Assembly: GCF_020102855.1 (NCBI RefSeq)
Contig: NZ_JADHZD010000005.1
Coordinates: forward strand, 186,001 to 250,000
Direction of reading: 5' to 3'
DNA from: Nocardioides lacusdianchii
Lineage (GTDB): Bacteria > Actinomycetota > Actinomycetes > Propionibacteriales > Nocardioidaceae
DNA: 64,000 nucleotides
The notes beneath the pieces were generated by a model. It searched no databases, was not told where the DNA came from, and saw only the letters and a list, made by a program, of their open reading frames with translations. Made by a program: the position numbers and the translations under genes. Positions 43,004 through 51,859 of the stretch are shown one piece after another; the first letter of the stretch is position 1; every line of letters begins with the position of its first letter.

Positions 43004-43031
43004 GCCGGCTCCTGGGGGCTAGCCTCGGCGC

Positions 43032-43592
43032 GTGACGCCGGACGTGATCGTGGTCGACCACCACGACTCCTACACCTGGAACCTGGTGCACCTCGTCGCC
43101 CGGGTCACCGGCGTCCTGCCGACGGTCGTGCAGCACGACGAGGTCACGGCCGACGACGTCCTCGCCCACTCCCACGTCGTGCTGTCGCCCGGCCCGGGGC
43201 ACCCGGGCGAGCCTTCGGACTTCGCGGTGGGGGGCGCGGTACTGCGCGCCGGCACCCGCCCGGTGCTGGGGGTGTGCCTCGGCATGCAGGGGCTCGTGAC
43301 GGCGTACGGCGGCACGGTGGCGCGCCTCGAGCCGGCCCACGGCGACGTCGCGACGATCCGCCACGACGGCGAGGGTGTCTTCGCCGACGTGCCGCAGGAG
43401 TTCGCGGCGGTGCGCTACCACTCCCTCGGCGCCGTCGACGTCCCCGCCGAGCTGGTGGCGACCGCGTGGAGCGAGGACGGCGTGGTGATGGGCGTGCGCC
43501 ACCGCACGCTGCCGCTGGAGGGCGTGCAGTTCCACCCCGAGTCCGTGCTGTCCGAGCACGGCGTCGACCTGGTCAGGAACTTCCTCTCATGA
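43032..43592 (+). CDS. pabA: Aminodeoxychorismate synthase glutamine amidotransferase subunit
   Basis: 186 aa from GTG 43032, 6 nt after TAGCCT (leaderless). Class-I amidotransferase: VVDHHDSYTWNLVHLVA at the start, VVLSPGPGHPGEPSDF, nucleophile Cys in VLGVCLGMQGLVTAYGG and His-Glu in GVQFHPESVLSEHG. Delivers ammonia to the next gene's product, with which it overlaps by 4 bp, to make 4-amino-4-deoxychorismate for folate. TrpG is similar, but adjacency to a PabB fixes the name. Confidence 0.9.
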   Translation: MTPDVIVVDHHDSYTWNLVHLVARVTGVLPTVVQHDEVTADDVLAHSHVVLSPGPGHPGEPSDFAVGGAVLRAGTRPVLGVCLGMQGLVTAYGGTVARLEPAHGDVATIRHDGEGVFADVPQEFAAVRYHSLGAVDVPAELVATAWSEDGVVMGVRHRTLPLEGVQFHPESVLSEHGVDLVRNFLS

Positions 43593-44860
43593 CCTCTCCG
43601 ACGAGCGACCCGGTCTCCTTCTTCCGCGACGTCGCGGCCGCGCACCGGCGCTGCTTCTGGCTCGACGGCGGCGGTGCGCGCGAGTGGTCGGGACGGCGCT
43701 CGATCATCGGCTGGCTCGAGGACGACGACGTCTCGCTGTCGTGGTCGGCGGCCCGGCGCGAGGTGCGCGAGCACGTCTCCGGCACGTCGACGGTCGTCGG
43801 CGACGATGTCTTCACGGTCCTGGAGGAGCGGATCGGCGCCGGGGAGCAGTGGTTCGGCTACCTCGGCTACGCCGCGCGCACCGACCTCCCCGCCGCCCCC
43901 GACCCGCTCCTGCCCGACGCGGTCTGGATGCGGCCGCGGGAGGTGCGGGTGTTCGAGCACGGGGTGGCCGCCCCTTCGGGATCCCCGGCCGACCGGGGAT
44001 CCCTCACGTTGTCAGGCTCTGCACGGCCTGACAACCTGCGGGAAGGGCCGACAACCCAGTACGCCGACGCCTTCGCCACCGTCCAGGAGCACCTGCGTGC
44101 CGGCAACTCCTACGAGGTCAACCTCACCCACCGGCTCACCCGCCGTGCCGACCTCGGCCCGCTGGCGGCGTACCTCCGACTCCGTGAGCTCAACCCGGCG
44201 CCGTACTCCGGCTTCCTCCAGCACGACGTCGACGGCGCGCGCGGGTGGCTGCTGTCGAGCTCGCCGGAGAGGTACGCCCTGATCACCCCCGACCGGCACC
44301 TGGAGACCAAGCCGATCAAGGGCACCTCGTCGCGCGGTGCGACGCCCGAGGAGGACGAGGCGCACCGGGCCCGGCTGGCCGAGGACCCCAAGACGCGCGC
44401 CGAGAACCTGATGATCGTCGACCTGCTGCGCAACGACCTGTCGCTGGTGTGCGAGGTCGGGTCGGTCGAGGTGCCCGCGCTGATGCAGGTCGAGAGCTAC
44501 GAGTCGGTGCACCAGCTCGTCTCCACCGTCCGCGGCCGGCTCCGCGACGACGTCACGACGATCGGTGCGCTGCGCGCGCTCTTCCCGGCGGGCTCGATGA
44601 CGGGGGCACCGAAGCTTCGCACCATGCAGGTGATCGAGGAGGTGGAGGCGACCCCGCGCGGGGTGTACGCCGGCGCGTTCGGCTGGATCAGCGGCGACGG
44701 CCCCGCCGACCTGGGCGTCGTCATCCGCTCCCTGGTGACCGACGGTAGCGGCACCTGGTCGCTCGGCACGGGCGGCGGGATCACCGTTCGTTCGGACGTC
44801 GTCGGGGAGTGGGCCGAGGCGCAGTGGAAGGCCGAGCGGCTGCTGCGCGTCTTCGACTAA
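43589..44860 (+). CDS. pabB: Aminodeoxychorismate synthase component I
   Basis: 423 aa from ATG 43589, overlapping the pabA stop (ATGA). Chorismate-binding fold: YEVNLTHRLTRRADLGPLAA, SSSPERYALITPDRHLETKPIKG (with the KPIKGT motif), AENLMIVDLLRNDLSLVC, FPAGSMTGAPKLRTMQVIE and GVYAGAFGWISGDGPADLGV. The PIKGT Lys and MTGAPK match PabB rather than TrpE. Oddity: residues about 127-155 (AAPSGSPADRGSLTLSG and following) are encoded by a two-hairpin palindromic element at 43971-44048 lying in the linker before the catalytic core. Stop overlaps the convergent histidine-kinase gene by 4 bp. Confidence 0.92.
   Translation: MTSPTSDPVSFFRDVAAAHRRCFWLDGGGAREWSGRRSIIGWLEDDDVSLSWSAARREVREHVSGTSTVVGDDVFTVLEERIGAGEQWFGYLGYAARTDLPAAPDPLLPDAVWMRPREVRVFEHGVAAPSGSPADRGSLTLSGSARPDNLREGPTTQYADAFATVQEHLRAGNSYEVNLTHRLTRRADLGPLAAYLRLRELNPAPYSGFLQHDVDGARGWLLSSSPERYALITPDRHLETKPIKGTSSRGATPEEDEAHRARLAEDPKTRAENLMIVDLLRNDLSLVCEVGSVEVPALMQVESYESVHQLVSTVRGRLRDDVTTIGALRALFPAGSMTGAPKLRTMQVIEEVEATPRGVYAGAFGWISGDGPADLGVVIRSLVTDGSGTWSLGTGGGITVRSDVVGEWAEAQWKAERLLRVFD
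43971..44048. repeat. Family-3 two-hairpin palindromic element inside pabB
   Basis: Outer arms CCCTTC (43972-43977) and GAAGGG (44042-44047) enclose two perfect hairpins: 43978-43988 with 43993-44003 (11 bp, GGGATCCCCGG, loop CCGA) and 44008-44017 with 44026-44035 (10 bp, GTTGTCAGGC, 8-nt loop). The pabB frame runs through it. The cloverleaf-like layout makes it unlikely to be ordinary coding drift. Confidence 0.85.
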
Positions 44861-46251
44861 CCCGGCGTTCCAGCCGGCACGCCCGGCAGCCACAACGTGA
44901 ACCGAGCCCCGCCGGTCGGCGACTCGGACGCCTCGATGCGCCCGCCGTGGCGGTCGACCACCTGCCGCACGATGGCCAGGCCGAGCCCGGAGCCGGGCAT
45001 CGCGCGCGACTCCTCGGCGCGGTAGAACCGGTCGAAGACGTGGGGTCGGTCGGCCTCGGCGATGCCAGAGCCCTCGTCGTCGACGGTCAGCACGCCGTCG
45101 GCCAGTCGGACGGTGACGGTGCCGTCGGCTGGGCTCCACTTGGCGGCGTTGTCGAGCAGGTTGGTCACCGCGCGCTCGAGGCTGCTGGCGTCGCCGACGA
45201 CAGGCCACGGGTCGAGGTCAACGTCGAAGGAGACACCGTGGGCGCGACGGCGTACGCGCGTGACAGCACGCTCGACGGCCTCGGCGAGGTCCACCTCGGC
45301 GACCACGTGGGTCGTCGGCTCGTCGCGCGCGAGCTCGACCAGGTCGCCGACCAGCGCGCTGAGCTCCTCGATCTGGCCGCGCACGTCGTCGAGCAGCTCG
45401 AGGCGCGCCTCGGGCGGGAAGGCGTCGTTGCCCTCGGCCTGGCGGAGCAGGTCGAGGTTGGTGCGCAGCGAGGTGAGGGGCGTACGCAGCTCGTGGCTGG
45501 CGTCGGCGACCAGCCGCCGCTGGCGGTCGCGGGAGGCGCCGAGGGCGAGCAGCATCTGGTTGAAGGCGGTGGCCAGGCGGGCGACCTCGTCGTCGCCCTC
45601 GACCCGCAGCGGGGTGAGGTCCTCGGTGACGGCGATGTGCTCGACAGAGGACGTCAGCCTGCGCACGGGGCGCAGGCCGCTGCGCGCGACGAGCCACCCG
45701 GCCAGCAGCGCCGCCAGCACGCCGAGCGCGCCGAAGACGAAGAGGACACCGCCCAGCTTCTCGAGCGTGCGGTCGTTGGGCGCGAGCGGCTGGGCGAGGA
45801 TCAGGGCGTGGCCGCTGTTGTGCTGCACGGTCGCGACGCGGAACCGCTCGCCCTCGCGCGTGACGACGGTGCGCACGGCCGACTCGCGCTGGCCGGTCGC
45901 GACGTCGTACTCCGGCTGGCCGAGGGTGAAGTTCGGGATGTCGTCGCCGGTCATCACGCGGCCCTGGGCGCTGATGAAGATGATCCGCACGTCGGCCGCG
46001 CCGAGCATCCAGGCCGGGGCCCCGCGGGCGGTGATCTCCGTCAGCGTGGTGGTCGCGGTCGCCCTGTGCGCCCGGTTGAGCAGCGACTGGTCGAGCGAGC
46101 TCATCAGCTGCTGGCGCATCACGAAGAAGGCGGTGAGGGCCATCACGGCGATCGAGACGCCGAGCGCCACCGTGGTGATGACGGCGACCCGCGAGGCCAG
46201 CGACCTGCGGTAGTGCCAGCGCCCGTCGGGCCACGGCGTGGTGCCGCTCAT
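44857..46251 (-). CDS. Sensor histidine kinase (MprB-like)
   Basis: 464 aa from ATG 46251, overlapping the response regulator stop (ATGA). N-terminal helix [20 protein letters not shown], an exported sensor domain of about 110 residues, second helix [24 protein letters not shown] domain ([15 protein letters not shown]), then dimerisation/phosphoacceptor with [16 protein letters not shown] (His253) and the ATPase domain ([52 protein letters not shown]). Typical envelope-stress kinase of actinobacteria; signal unknown. Its tail overlaps pabB by 4 bp. Confidence 0.92.
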   Translation of the reverse strand: MSGTTPWPDGRWHYRRSLASRVAVITTVALGVSIAVMALTAFFVMRQQLMSSLDQSLLNRAHRATATTTLTEITARGAPAWMLGAADVRIIFISAQGRVMTGDDIPNFTLGQPEYDVATGQRESAVRTVVTREGERFRVATVQHNSGHALILAQPLAPNDRTLEKLGGVLFVFGALGVLAALLAGWLVARSGLRPVRRLTSSVEHIAVTEDLTPLRVEGDDEVARLATAFNQMLLALGASRDRQRRLVADASHELRTPLTSLRTNLDLLRQAEGNDAFPPEARLELLDDVRGQIEELSALVGDLVELARDEPTTHVVAEVDLAEAVERAVTRVRRRAHGVSFDVDLDPWPVVGDASSLERAVTNLLDNAAKWSPADGTVTVRLADGVLTVDDEGSGIAEADRPHVFDRFYRAEESRAMPGSGLGLAIVRQVVDRHGGRIEASESPTGGARFTLWLPGVPAGTPG

Positions 46252-46943
46252 GATTCCTTCAGCACGTAGCCGACGCCGCGCACCGTCTGGATCAGCCGCT
46301 GCTCGCCCGCCGCCTCGGTCTTGCGGCGCAGGTAGCCGACGTAGACCTCGAGGGAGTTGGCGCTCGTCGGGAAGTCGTAGCCCCAGACCTCCTCGAGGAT
46401 GAACGACCGGTCGAGCACCCGGCGCGGCCGGCGCAGGAACATCTCGAGCAGGGTGAACTCGGTGCGGGTCAGCTCGATCGCGCGACCGTTGCGGGTCACG
46501 TCGCGGCTGGACACGTCCATGGTCAGGTCGGCGAAGGTCAGCACCTCGCCCGCGGCGTCGTCGTCCGGCACGACGCGGCGCAGCAGCGCGCGCAGCCGGG
46601 CCAGCAGCTCCTCGAGCGCGAAGGGCTTGGTGAGGTAGTCGTCGGCACCGGCGTCGAGGCCCTCGACCCGGTCGCCGACCGCGTCGCGCGCGGTGAGCAC
46701 CAGGACGGGCACGTCGTTGCCGGCCGCACGCAGGGCCCGCGTGGTCTCGATGCCGTCCAGGCGCGGCATCATCACGTCGATGACCACCACGTCGGGGTGC
46801 TGGGCGCCGACCGCGACCAGGCCCTCGGCGCCGTCGGCGGCCAGCGCCACCTCGTAGCCGTTGAACTCCAGCGAGCGGCGCAGCGAGTCACGCACGGCGC
46901 GGTCGTCGTCGACGACCAGCACGCGGGGCTTGGACTCGGTCAC
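46248..46943 (-). CDS. OmpR-family response regulator (MprA-like)
   Basis: 231 aa from GTG 46943. Receiver domain with acidic pocket DDD at 12-14, phosphorylated Asp56 in [15 protein letters not shown], Thr in [20 protein letters not shown] and Lys in [17 protein letters not shown]-terminal winged helix ([40 protein letters not shown] and [15 protein letters not shown]). First gene of a two-gene operon with the kinase. Targets are not visible in the window. Confidence 0.93.
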   Translation of the reverse strand: MTESKPRVLVVDDDRAVRDSLRRSLEFNGYEVALAADGAEGLVAVGAQHPDVVVIDVMMPRLDGIETTRALRAAGNDVPVLVLTARDAVGDRVEGLDAGADDYLTKPFALEELLARLRALLRRVVPDDDAAGEVLTFADLTMDVSSRDVTRNGRAIELTRTEFTLLEMFLRRPRRVLDRSFILEEVWGYDFPTSANSLEVYVGYLRRKTEAAGEQRLIQTVRGVGYVLKES

Positions 46944-46994
46944 AGCCGCAAGGATGCCAGCCGCGCCTGAGCGGAGGCTGAAGACGGGCGCAGG

Positions 46995-47858
46995 TCAGGT
47001 GTAGCGGGCGGCGATCGTCCCGGCGCGGGCGCCGTAGCCGCCGCCGAACATGCACGCGTGCACGAGCAACGGGAAGAGCTGGTGGACCCCCAGCCGGTCC
47101 TCCCAGCCCTCGGCGAGCGGGGCCACCTCGTCGTACGCCGCCACGACCCGCGGCAGGTGCGTGAGGCCGAAGAGGTGCAGCATCGCGAGGTCGACCTCGC
47201 GGTGGCCGCCGTAGGCGGCGGGGTCGATCACGTGGATCACGCCGTCCTGACCCCAGAGGCAGTTGCCGTTCCACAGGTCGCCGTGCAGGCGCGCGGGCGC
47301 CTCGTCGGGGAGCAGGTCGGTGAGCCGGCCGACGACCGCCTCGACCGCCGCGGCGTCGGAGTCGGCGATCGCGCCGCGGTCACGGGCGAGCTTGAGGTAG
47401 GGCAGGACCCGCCGCACGGCGTAGAACTCCGCCCACGAGCCGGCGGTGCGGTTGGGCAGCGGCAGGCGCCCGATGAAGCCGTCGTGGTCCAGGCCCCAGC
47501 CGTCGGCGCCGGCGGCGTGCGTGGCGGCGAGCTGCTGGCCGAAGGTGGTGGCGGCCTCGACAGGCGTCTTGGAGCCCGGCTCGACCCACGCCAGGATCAC
47601 GCAGTCGCTGGCGGCTGCGAGGACCTCGGGGACGGGTACGCCGCTCTCGACCTCGCCGAGCCAGTCGAGCCCGGCCACCTCGGCCTCGAAGAACCCCTCG
47701 GGAGCGTGCGGCAGCGTCTTCATCAGCGCGGTCTGGCCGCTCGAGAGGCGCAGGCGGGTGGCAGTGGCGATGTCGCCCCCGGCAACGGGCGAGGTCGCGA
47801 CGACCGACGAGCCGAGGAGCTCCTCGGCGCGCTTCGCGACCAGTGGCTGGCGAGCCAT
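46995..47858 (-). CDS. Fructosamine/ketosamine kinase-like protein (APH fold)
   Basis: 287 aa from ATG 47858, overlapping the phosphatase stop (ATGA-type). Phosphorylates glycated (fructosamine) adducts for deglycation, or another sugar amine. Visible: SPVAGGDIATATRLRLSSGQ, QTALMKTLPHAPEGFFEAEV (ATP-binding Lys), LLPDEAPARLHGDLWNGNCL (catalytic HGDxxxGN) and VIHVIDPAAYGGHREVDLAM (metal-binding DPAxYxGHREVD). The motif set is that of fructosamine-3-kinase-like bacterial proteins. Coupled to a low-molecular-weight phosphatase upstream. Confidence 0.9.
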   Translation of the reverse strand: MARQPLVAKRAEELLGSSVVATSPVAGGDIATATRLRLSSGQTALMKTLPHAPEGFFEAEVAGLDWLGEVESGVPVPEVLAAASDCVILAWVEPGSKTPVEAATTFGQQLAATHAAGADGWGLDHDGFIGRLPLPNRTAGSWAEFYAVRRVLPYLKLARDRGAIADSDAAAVEAVVGRLTDLLPDEAPARLHGDLWNGNCLWGQDGVIHVIDPAAYGGHREVDLAMLHLFGLTHLPRVVAAYDEVAPLAEGWEDRLGVHQLFPLLVHACMFGGGYGARAGTIAARYT

Positions 47859-48367
47859 CAGGCCCGGCCCTGCCGGTCGTCCAGGAGCGGCTGGAGGGCG
47901 GCCACGATCGCATCGCTCGTGCGCTCGACCATCGCCAGCACCTCCTCGAACCCGTCGGCCCCACCGTAGTACGGGTCCGGGACCTCGGCCCCGGGATCGA
48001 CCGGATCGAGGTCGCGGAACAGGCCGACCCGATCGGTGCGCCCGCCCACGTCGGCGAGGTTGGACCCGTCCATCACCAGCACCACGTCGTACGCCTCGGG
48101 GCGGGCGTCGTCGTACTGCCGGGCCCGGTGCCGGGTCGGGTCGTAGCCCGCGGCGTCGAGGGTCGCGGCGGCGCGGTCGTCCATCGGGTTGCCGACGTGC
48201 CAGCCGCCGGTGCCCGACGAGGTGACCTCGACGCGGTCGCCGAGCCCGGCGTCGGCGAGGCGGCTCTCGAGGACGACGTGGGCGGTGGGGGAGCGGCAGA
48301 TGTTGCCCAGGCAGACCAGCTCGATGCGGTAGCTGCCCGGCGTGCGGGGAGGAGGGAGGGTCCGCAA
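47858..48367 (-). CDS. Low-molecular-weight protein-tyrosine phosphatase
   Basis: 169 aa from TTG 48367. Catalytic P-loop CLGNICRSP with Cys19 and Arg25, and the acid loop DPYYGGADGFEEV. TTG is the only start that keeps the first strand (YRIELVCLGNICR) intact. In polysaccharide-producing bacteria such enzymes reset tyrosine-phosphorylated export kinases, but none is seen here. It precedes the ketosamine-kinase-like gene in one transcript. Confidence 0.9.
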   Translation of the reverse strand: MRTLPPPRTPGSYRIELVCLGNICRSPTAHVVLESRLADAGLGDRVEVTSSGTGGWHVGNPMDDRAAATLDAAGYDPTRHRARQYDDARPEAYDVVLVMDGSNLADVGGRTDRVGLFRDLDPVDPGAEVPDPYYGGADGFEEVLAMVERTSDAIVAALQPLLDDRQGRA

Positions 48368-48373
48368 GCCCGG

Positions 48374-48763
48374 TCAGTCCCCCGACGGCAGCGCGGTGCG
48401 GACGCCCCAGCCGACGACGGTGATGACGAGCGAGCCGACCACGGCGGTCCAGAAGCCGTCGACGGTGAAGCCGATGTCGAAGGCGTCGGCCAGCCGCGCG
48501 GTGAGCATCAGCATGAGCGCGTTGATGACCAGCAGCAGGAAGCCCAGCGTCAGGATGATGAACGGCAGCGACAGCAGCTTGATCACCGGCTCGATGAAGG
48601 TCGAGACCAGTCCGAGGATCAGCGCCACCAGCAGCACCGGGACGACCTTGTCCTGGAGCTCGGCCTGCCCGGAGCGGGCGCCGGCGAACGAGATCCCGTC
48701 GAGCAGCCACGCCGCGACGGAGAGCCCCGCGGCGTAGGTGAGCAACCAGGTGATGAAACGCAT
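48374..48763 (-). CDS. Phage-holin-like four-helix membrane protein
   Basis: 129 aa from ATG 48763, 6 nt after TAGTGT on the minus strand (leaderless). Four predicted helices: FITWLLTYAAGLSVAAWLLD, VVPVLLVALILGLVSTFIEP, PFIILTLGFLLLVINALMLM and WTAVVGSLVITVVGWGV. The FIEPVIKLLSLPFIILTLG pattern identifies the bacterial family annotated as phage holin family 4/DUF360-like; these are chromosomal membrane proteins and not evidence of a prophage. Ends 6 nt before the phosphatase start; probably cotranscribed. Confidence 0.85.
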   Translation of the reverse strand: MRFITWLLTYAAGLSVAAWLLDGISFAGARSGQAELQDKVVPVLLVALILGLVSTFIEPVIKLLSLPFIILTLGFLLLVINALMLMLTARLADAFDIGFTVDGFWTAVVGSLVITVVGWGVRTALPSGD

Positions 48764-48813
48764 GTCACGACACTAGCCGGGAGCGACGAAGTCGCGCGCG
48801 GCGTGTGTCGGGA

Positions 48814-48870
48814 GGTCGAGTGGCCCCGCGACCGAGCGTGCGAGGTCGCGACGGGGCGTATCGAGACCCG
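48814..48870. repeat. Family-1 repeat, left-arm form, intergenic
   Basis: GGTCGAG (48814-48820) followed by a GCGACCGAGCGTGCGAGGTCGC segment with internal palindrome and CGTATCGAGACC (48857-48868). It lies between the holin-like and VanZ-like genes, just upstream of the latter's TAGCCT box. Only the left arm of the full element is present. Confidence 0.7.
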
Positions 48871-48896
48871 TGGCCCATCGCGGCTAGCCTCCCCGC

Positions 48897-49454
48897 ATGA
48901 CGATCGGCGGCACGGGCGTGATGGTGCTCGGCGCCCTCGTCGCCGGCGGGCTCGCGGTCCTGCTCGCCCTGGCACTGCGGGCGCGGTTCGGCGCCGCCAC
49001 CTCGTCCGCCGTCGCCGGGCTGCTGTGGTCGCTGACCGCGATCGCCCTGGTCACCCTCGTCCCCACCCGTCCCGACGTCGGGGTGGTGCCGGCCGAGACC
49101 CGCAGCGAGTCGTGCTCGTGGGACTACGGCGGCCCGTCAGGCACCACCTTCGAGGTCCTCGGCCTCGACCAGCGCACCCTCAACGTGCTGCTCTTCGTGC
49201 CGGCCGGGGTGTTCCTGGTGCTGGCGGCCGGCCGCTGGTGGTCGGGGCTCGTGCTCGCACCGGTCGGACTCGCCCTCCTGGCGGCGTACAGCCTCGGCAT
49301 CGAGCTCACCCAGCTCCAGCTCGCCCGCATCGACCGCGCCTGCGACGTCACCGACCTCGTCGACAACATCCTCGGTGCCGGGATCGGGGCCGCGATCGGG
49401 GCGGCGCTGCTCCCCGTCGTGAGGCCGTGGCGGGATCGTCGTACGGCTGAATAG
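48897..49454 (+). CDS. VanZ-family membrane protein
   Basis: 185 aa from ATG 48897, 6 nt after TAGCCT (leaderless). Four or five helices: VMVLGALVAGGLAVLLALAL, AVAGLLWSLTAIALVTLVPT, LNVLLFVPAGVFLVLAAGRW and LAPVGLALLAAYSLGIELTQ. VanZ signature: NVLLFVPAGVFL, IELTQ and the DVTDLVDNILGAGIGAAIGA motif. VanZ-like proteins are linked to teicoplanin resistance in one case but are widespread and mostly uncharacterised. Stop is 9 nt before the aminotransferase start. Confidence 0.88.
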   Translation: MTIGGTGVMVLGALVAGGLAVLLALALRARFGAATSSAVAGLLWSLTAIALVTLVPTRPDVGVVPAETRSESCSWDYGGPSGTTFEVLGLDQRTLNVLLFVPAGVFLVLAAGRWWSGLVLAPVGLALLAAYSLGIELTQLQLARIDRACDVTDLVDNILGAGIGAAIGAALLPVVRPWRDRRTAE

Positions 49455-49463
49455 GGTCTCTCC

Positions 49464-50534
49464 ATGACCACCCCCCAGCCCCGGCCCAACGTGCTCGCCA
49501 TCCCTGCGTACGTCGCCGGCAAACCGCCCGTCGCCCGACCCGGGCTGACGTCCTACAAGCTGTCGTCGAACGAGAACCCCTACCCGCCGCTGCCCGGCGT
49601 GCTGGAGGCGGCGCACGAGGCGGCGGCGCAGATGAACCGCTACCCCGACATGGGCAGCACCGCGCTCTACGCCGCCCTCGGCGAGGCGATGGGCGTGCCG
49701 GTCGAGGACCTCGCCGCGGCCACCGGGTCGGTCGCACTGATCTACCAGCTCGTCAACGCCTTCTGCGAGCCCGGCGACGAGGTCGTCTACGCCTGGCGCT
49801 CCTTCGAGGCCTACCCCATCGCCGTGACGGCGGGCGGCGCGACGAGCGTGCAGGTGCCGGTGACCGCCGACGGTCGCCACGACCTCGACGCGATGGCGGC
49901 AGCGATCACCGACCGCACCAAGGTGGTCATCGTCTGCACGCCCAACAACCCGACCGGGCCGGCCGTCACGCAGGCCGACCTCGACGCCTTCATCGCCAAG
50001 GTGCCGACCCACGTGGTCGTCGTGGTCGACGAGGCCTACCTGGAGTTCGTGCGGATGGACGACGCCATCGACGGCATCGCGACCTACCGCCGCCACGACA
50101 ACGTCGTGCTGACCCGCACCTTCTCCAAGGCCTACGGCCTCGCGGGCTTCCGGGTGGGGTACGCCGTCGCGCCTGCGCCGCTGGCCGGCGCGCTGCGGGC
50201 GGTGTCGCTCCCCTTCGGCGTCAGCCACGTCGCCCAGGCGGCGGCGATCGCCTCGCTCGAGGCGCGCGAGGAGCTGTTCGAGCGGGTCTCCGAGCTGGTG
50301 GACCGGCGTGCCGACCTCGTCGCCCGGCTCCGCGAGGTCGGCTGGGAGCTGCCCGACGCGCAGGGCAACTTCGTCTGGTTCCCGCTCGGGGACCGGGCGC
50401 TGGACTTCGCCGCGGCCTGCGGCGAGGTCGGGATCTCGGTGCGGCCCTTCGCCGGCGACGGCGTACGCGTCAGCATCGGTGAGGCCGAGGCCTTCGACCG
50501 CGTGGTCGAGGTGGCGGCGCGCTTCGCTCCCTGA
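49464..50534 (+). CDS. Histidinol-phosphate/aromatic aminotransferase (class I/II PLP enzyme)
   Basis: 356 aa from ATG 49464, 6 nt after TAGGGT (leaderless). PLP-dependent: KLSSNENPYPPLPGVLEAAH near the N-terminus, ATGSVALIYQLVNAFCEPGD, TPNNPTGPAV, VVVDEAYLEFVR, and Lys222 in TRTFSKAYGLAGFRVGYA. Shorter than HisC1 and without the usual His cluster; resembles the HisC2/phenylalanine aminotransferase group that is not located in the his operon. Substrate could be aromatic 2-oxo acids. Stands alone. Confidence 0.88.
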   Translation: MTTPQPRPNVLAIPAYVAGKPPVARPGLTSYKLSSNENPYPPLPGVLEAAHEAAAQMNRYPDMGSTALYAALGEAMGVPVEDLAAATGSVALIYQLVNAFCEPGDEVVYAWRSFEAYPIAVTAGGATSVQVPVTADGRHDLDAMAAAITDRTKVVIVCTPNNPTGPAVTQADLDAFIAKVPTHVVVVVDEAYLEFVRMDDAIDGIATYRRHDNVVLTRTFSKAYGLAGFRVGYAVAPAPLAGALRAVSLPFGVSHVAQAAAIASLEAREELFERVSELVDRRADLVARLREVGWELPDAQGNFVWFPLGDRALDFAAACGEVGISVRPFAGDGVRVSIGEAEAFDRVVEVAARFAP

Positions 50535-50578
50535 GTGTCGGCGTAGGCGCGCGGGCACGGTCGGCCCGGACGTCACGC

Positions 50579-51859
50579 TCAGGCGGGCGGTCGCCCCGAC
50601 GGGGTGACCATGGTCTGCGCGTCTCCGGCCGGGGCGCGGTCCATCCGCCGGAAGCTCGGCACCCGGGTCGGCGCCATCGTCGTCGCGAGGTAGACCGCGC
50701 CGGCCACCAGCAGCGCGGGGGAGACGCCCAGCCCGGCGACGGCCAGGCCGCCCAGGATCCCGCCGAGCGGCATCAGCGACCAGCAGATCGCCGTGTTGAG
50801 CGACGACACCCGGCCCAGCAGTGGCGCCGGGATCCGCTCGAGGATCACCGCGCCGAGGATCGGGTTGAGGAAGCCCGAGGCGAAGCCCGCGACGGCCGTG
50901 ACCGCGAAGACCGCCCACACCGGCGACTCCAGCGCCATCACGACGTAGCGCGGCGCCCCCGCGACGAGGAACGCGATGACGTAGGTCCGGAAGCGCGGCA
51001 GCGTCTCGCCCCACCTCGCCGCCGCCAGCGCGCCGAGCACCGACGCGCCGCTCATCACCGCGAAGAGCGTGCCCAGCACCGCCACGCCCGCGCCCGACTC
51101 CTTGGCCCAGACCGGCGCCAGCACCGCGGCGTACGCCTGGTCGACGAGGTTGGTCACCGCCACCATCGCGCAGATCGCGATCAGCACGGGCTCGGTGCGC
51201 AGGAACTGCCAGCCCTGCCGCAGCTCGGTGGCGTACGACGTCGCGTCGGCGCCGACCTCGGGAGGGACCGGCCGGCCGAGGCCGCTGGTCGCGACCGCGA
51301 AGACCGCGAACGCGACGACGAACGACGCGGCGTCGACGTAGAGCGCGTTGGTCGCGCCGACGCTGGCGACGAGGAGGCCGGCGAGCGCCGCCCCTGCCAT
51401 GGTCGACGTGCGCTCGACCGCGGCGGCCAGCCCGGCGACCCGCTCGAGCGACCAGCCCGCGACTCGCGCGAGCTCGGGTGTCATCGCCGCCTTGCCGGCG
51501 TCGCCCGGCCCGCGCAGGGCGCCGGCGACGGCCACCAGGACCAGCAGGGTCGGGAAGGAGAGCATCCCGAGCCCGTGCAGCAGCGGGATCGAGGCCACCA
51601 CGACGGCCGAGAGCAGGTCGCACACCAGCGTCACCCGGCGTGGTCCCAGCCGGTCGAGCAGGGGACCGCCGAGCGCCTTGAAGAGCACGAGCGGGGTGAT
51701 CTCCGCGGCCGCGACGAGACCGGTCTGCGTCGCCGATCCGGTGGTGGACAGGACGAACCACGGGATCGCGATCATCGAGATCCGGGTGCCGACGTAGGAG
51801 ACACCCTCGGCGACCAGGCCGCCGACCAGCGGCGTACGAGTCGTCCCGGCGGCGCTCAC
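50579..51859 (-). CDS. MFS transporter
   Basis: 426 aa from GTG 51859, overlapping the ArsR-type regulator's stop (GTGA). Twelve membrane helices; MFS motif A is recognisable as GGPLLDRLGPRRVTLVCDLL after helix 2 (G-G-P-L-x-D-R-x-G-R-R). Other visible parts: IPWFVLSTTGSATQTGLVAA, GALRGPGDAGKAAMTPELAR, FASGFLNPILGAVILERIPA. Resembles drug-efflux proteins of the enterobactin-exporter/EntS type. The coupled ArsR-family gene probably controls it. Substrate unknown. Confidence 0.88.
   Translation of the reverse strand: MSAAGTTRTPLVGGLVAEGVSYVGTRISMIAIPWFVLSTTGSATQTGLVAAAEITPLVLFKALGGPLLDRLGPRRVTLVCDLLSAVVVASIPLLHGLGMLSFPTLLVLVAVAGALRGPGDAGKAAMTPELARVAGWSLERVAGLAAAVERTSTMAGAALAGLLVASVGATNALYVDAASFVVAFAVFAVATSGLGRPVPPEVGADATSYATELRQGWQFLRTEPVLIAICAMVAVTNLVDQAYAAVLAPVWAKESGAGVAVLGTLFAVMSGASVLGALAAARWGETLPRFRTYVIAFLVAGAPRYVVMALESPVWAVFAVTAVAGFASGFLNPILGAVILERIPAPLLGRVSSLNTAICWSLMPLGGILGGLAVAGLGVSPALLVAGAVYLATTMAPTRVPSFRRMDRAPAGDAQTMVTPSGRPPA

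Noticed and set aside
44857..46251. Kinase/regulator as a glycan-cluster controller
   Set aside because: Nothing ties the MprAB-like pair to the glycan genes except distance; no shared operator was seen.
48374..48763. Holin-like protein as evidence of a prophage
   Set aside because: This family is chromosomal and no phage structural, integrase or lysis gene is near.
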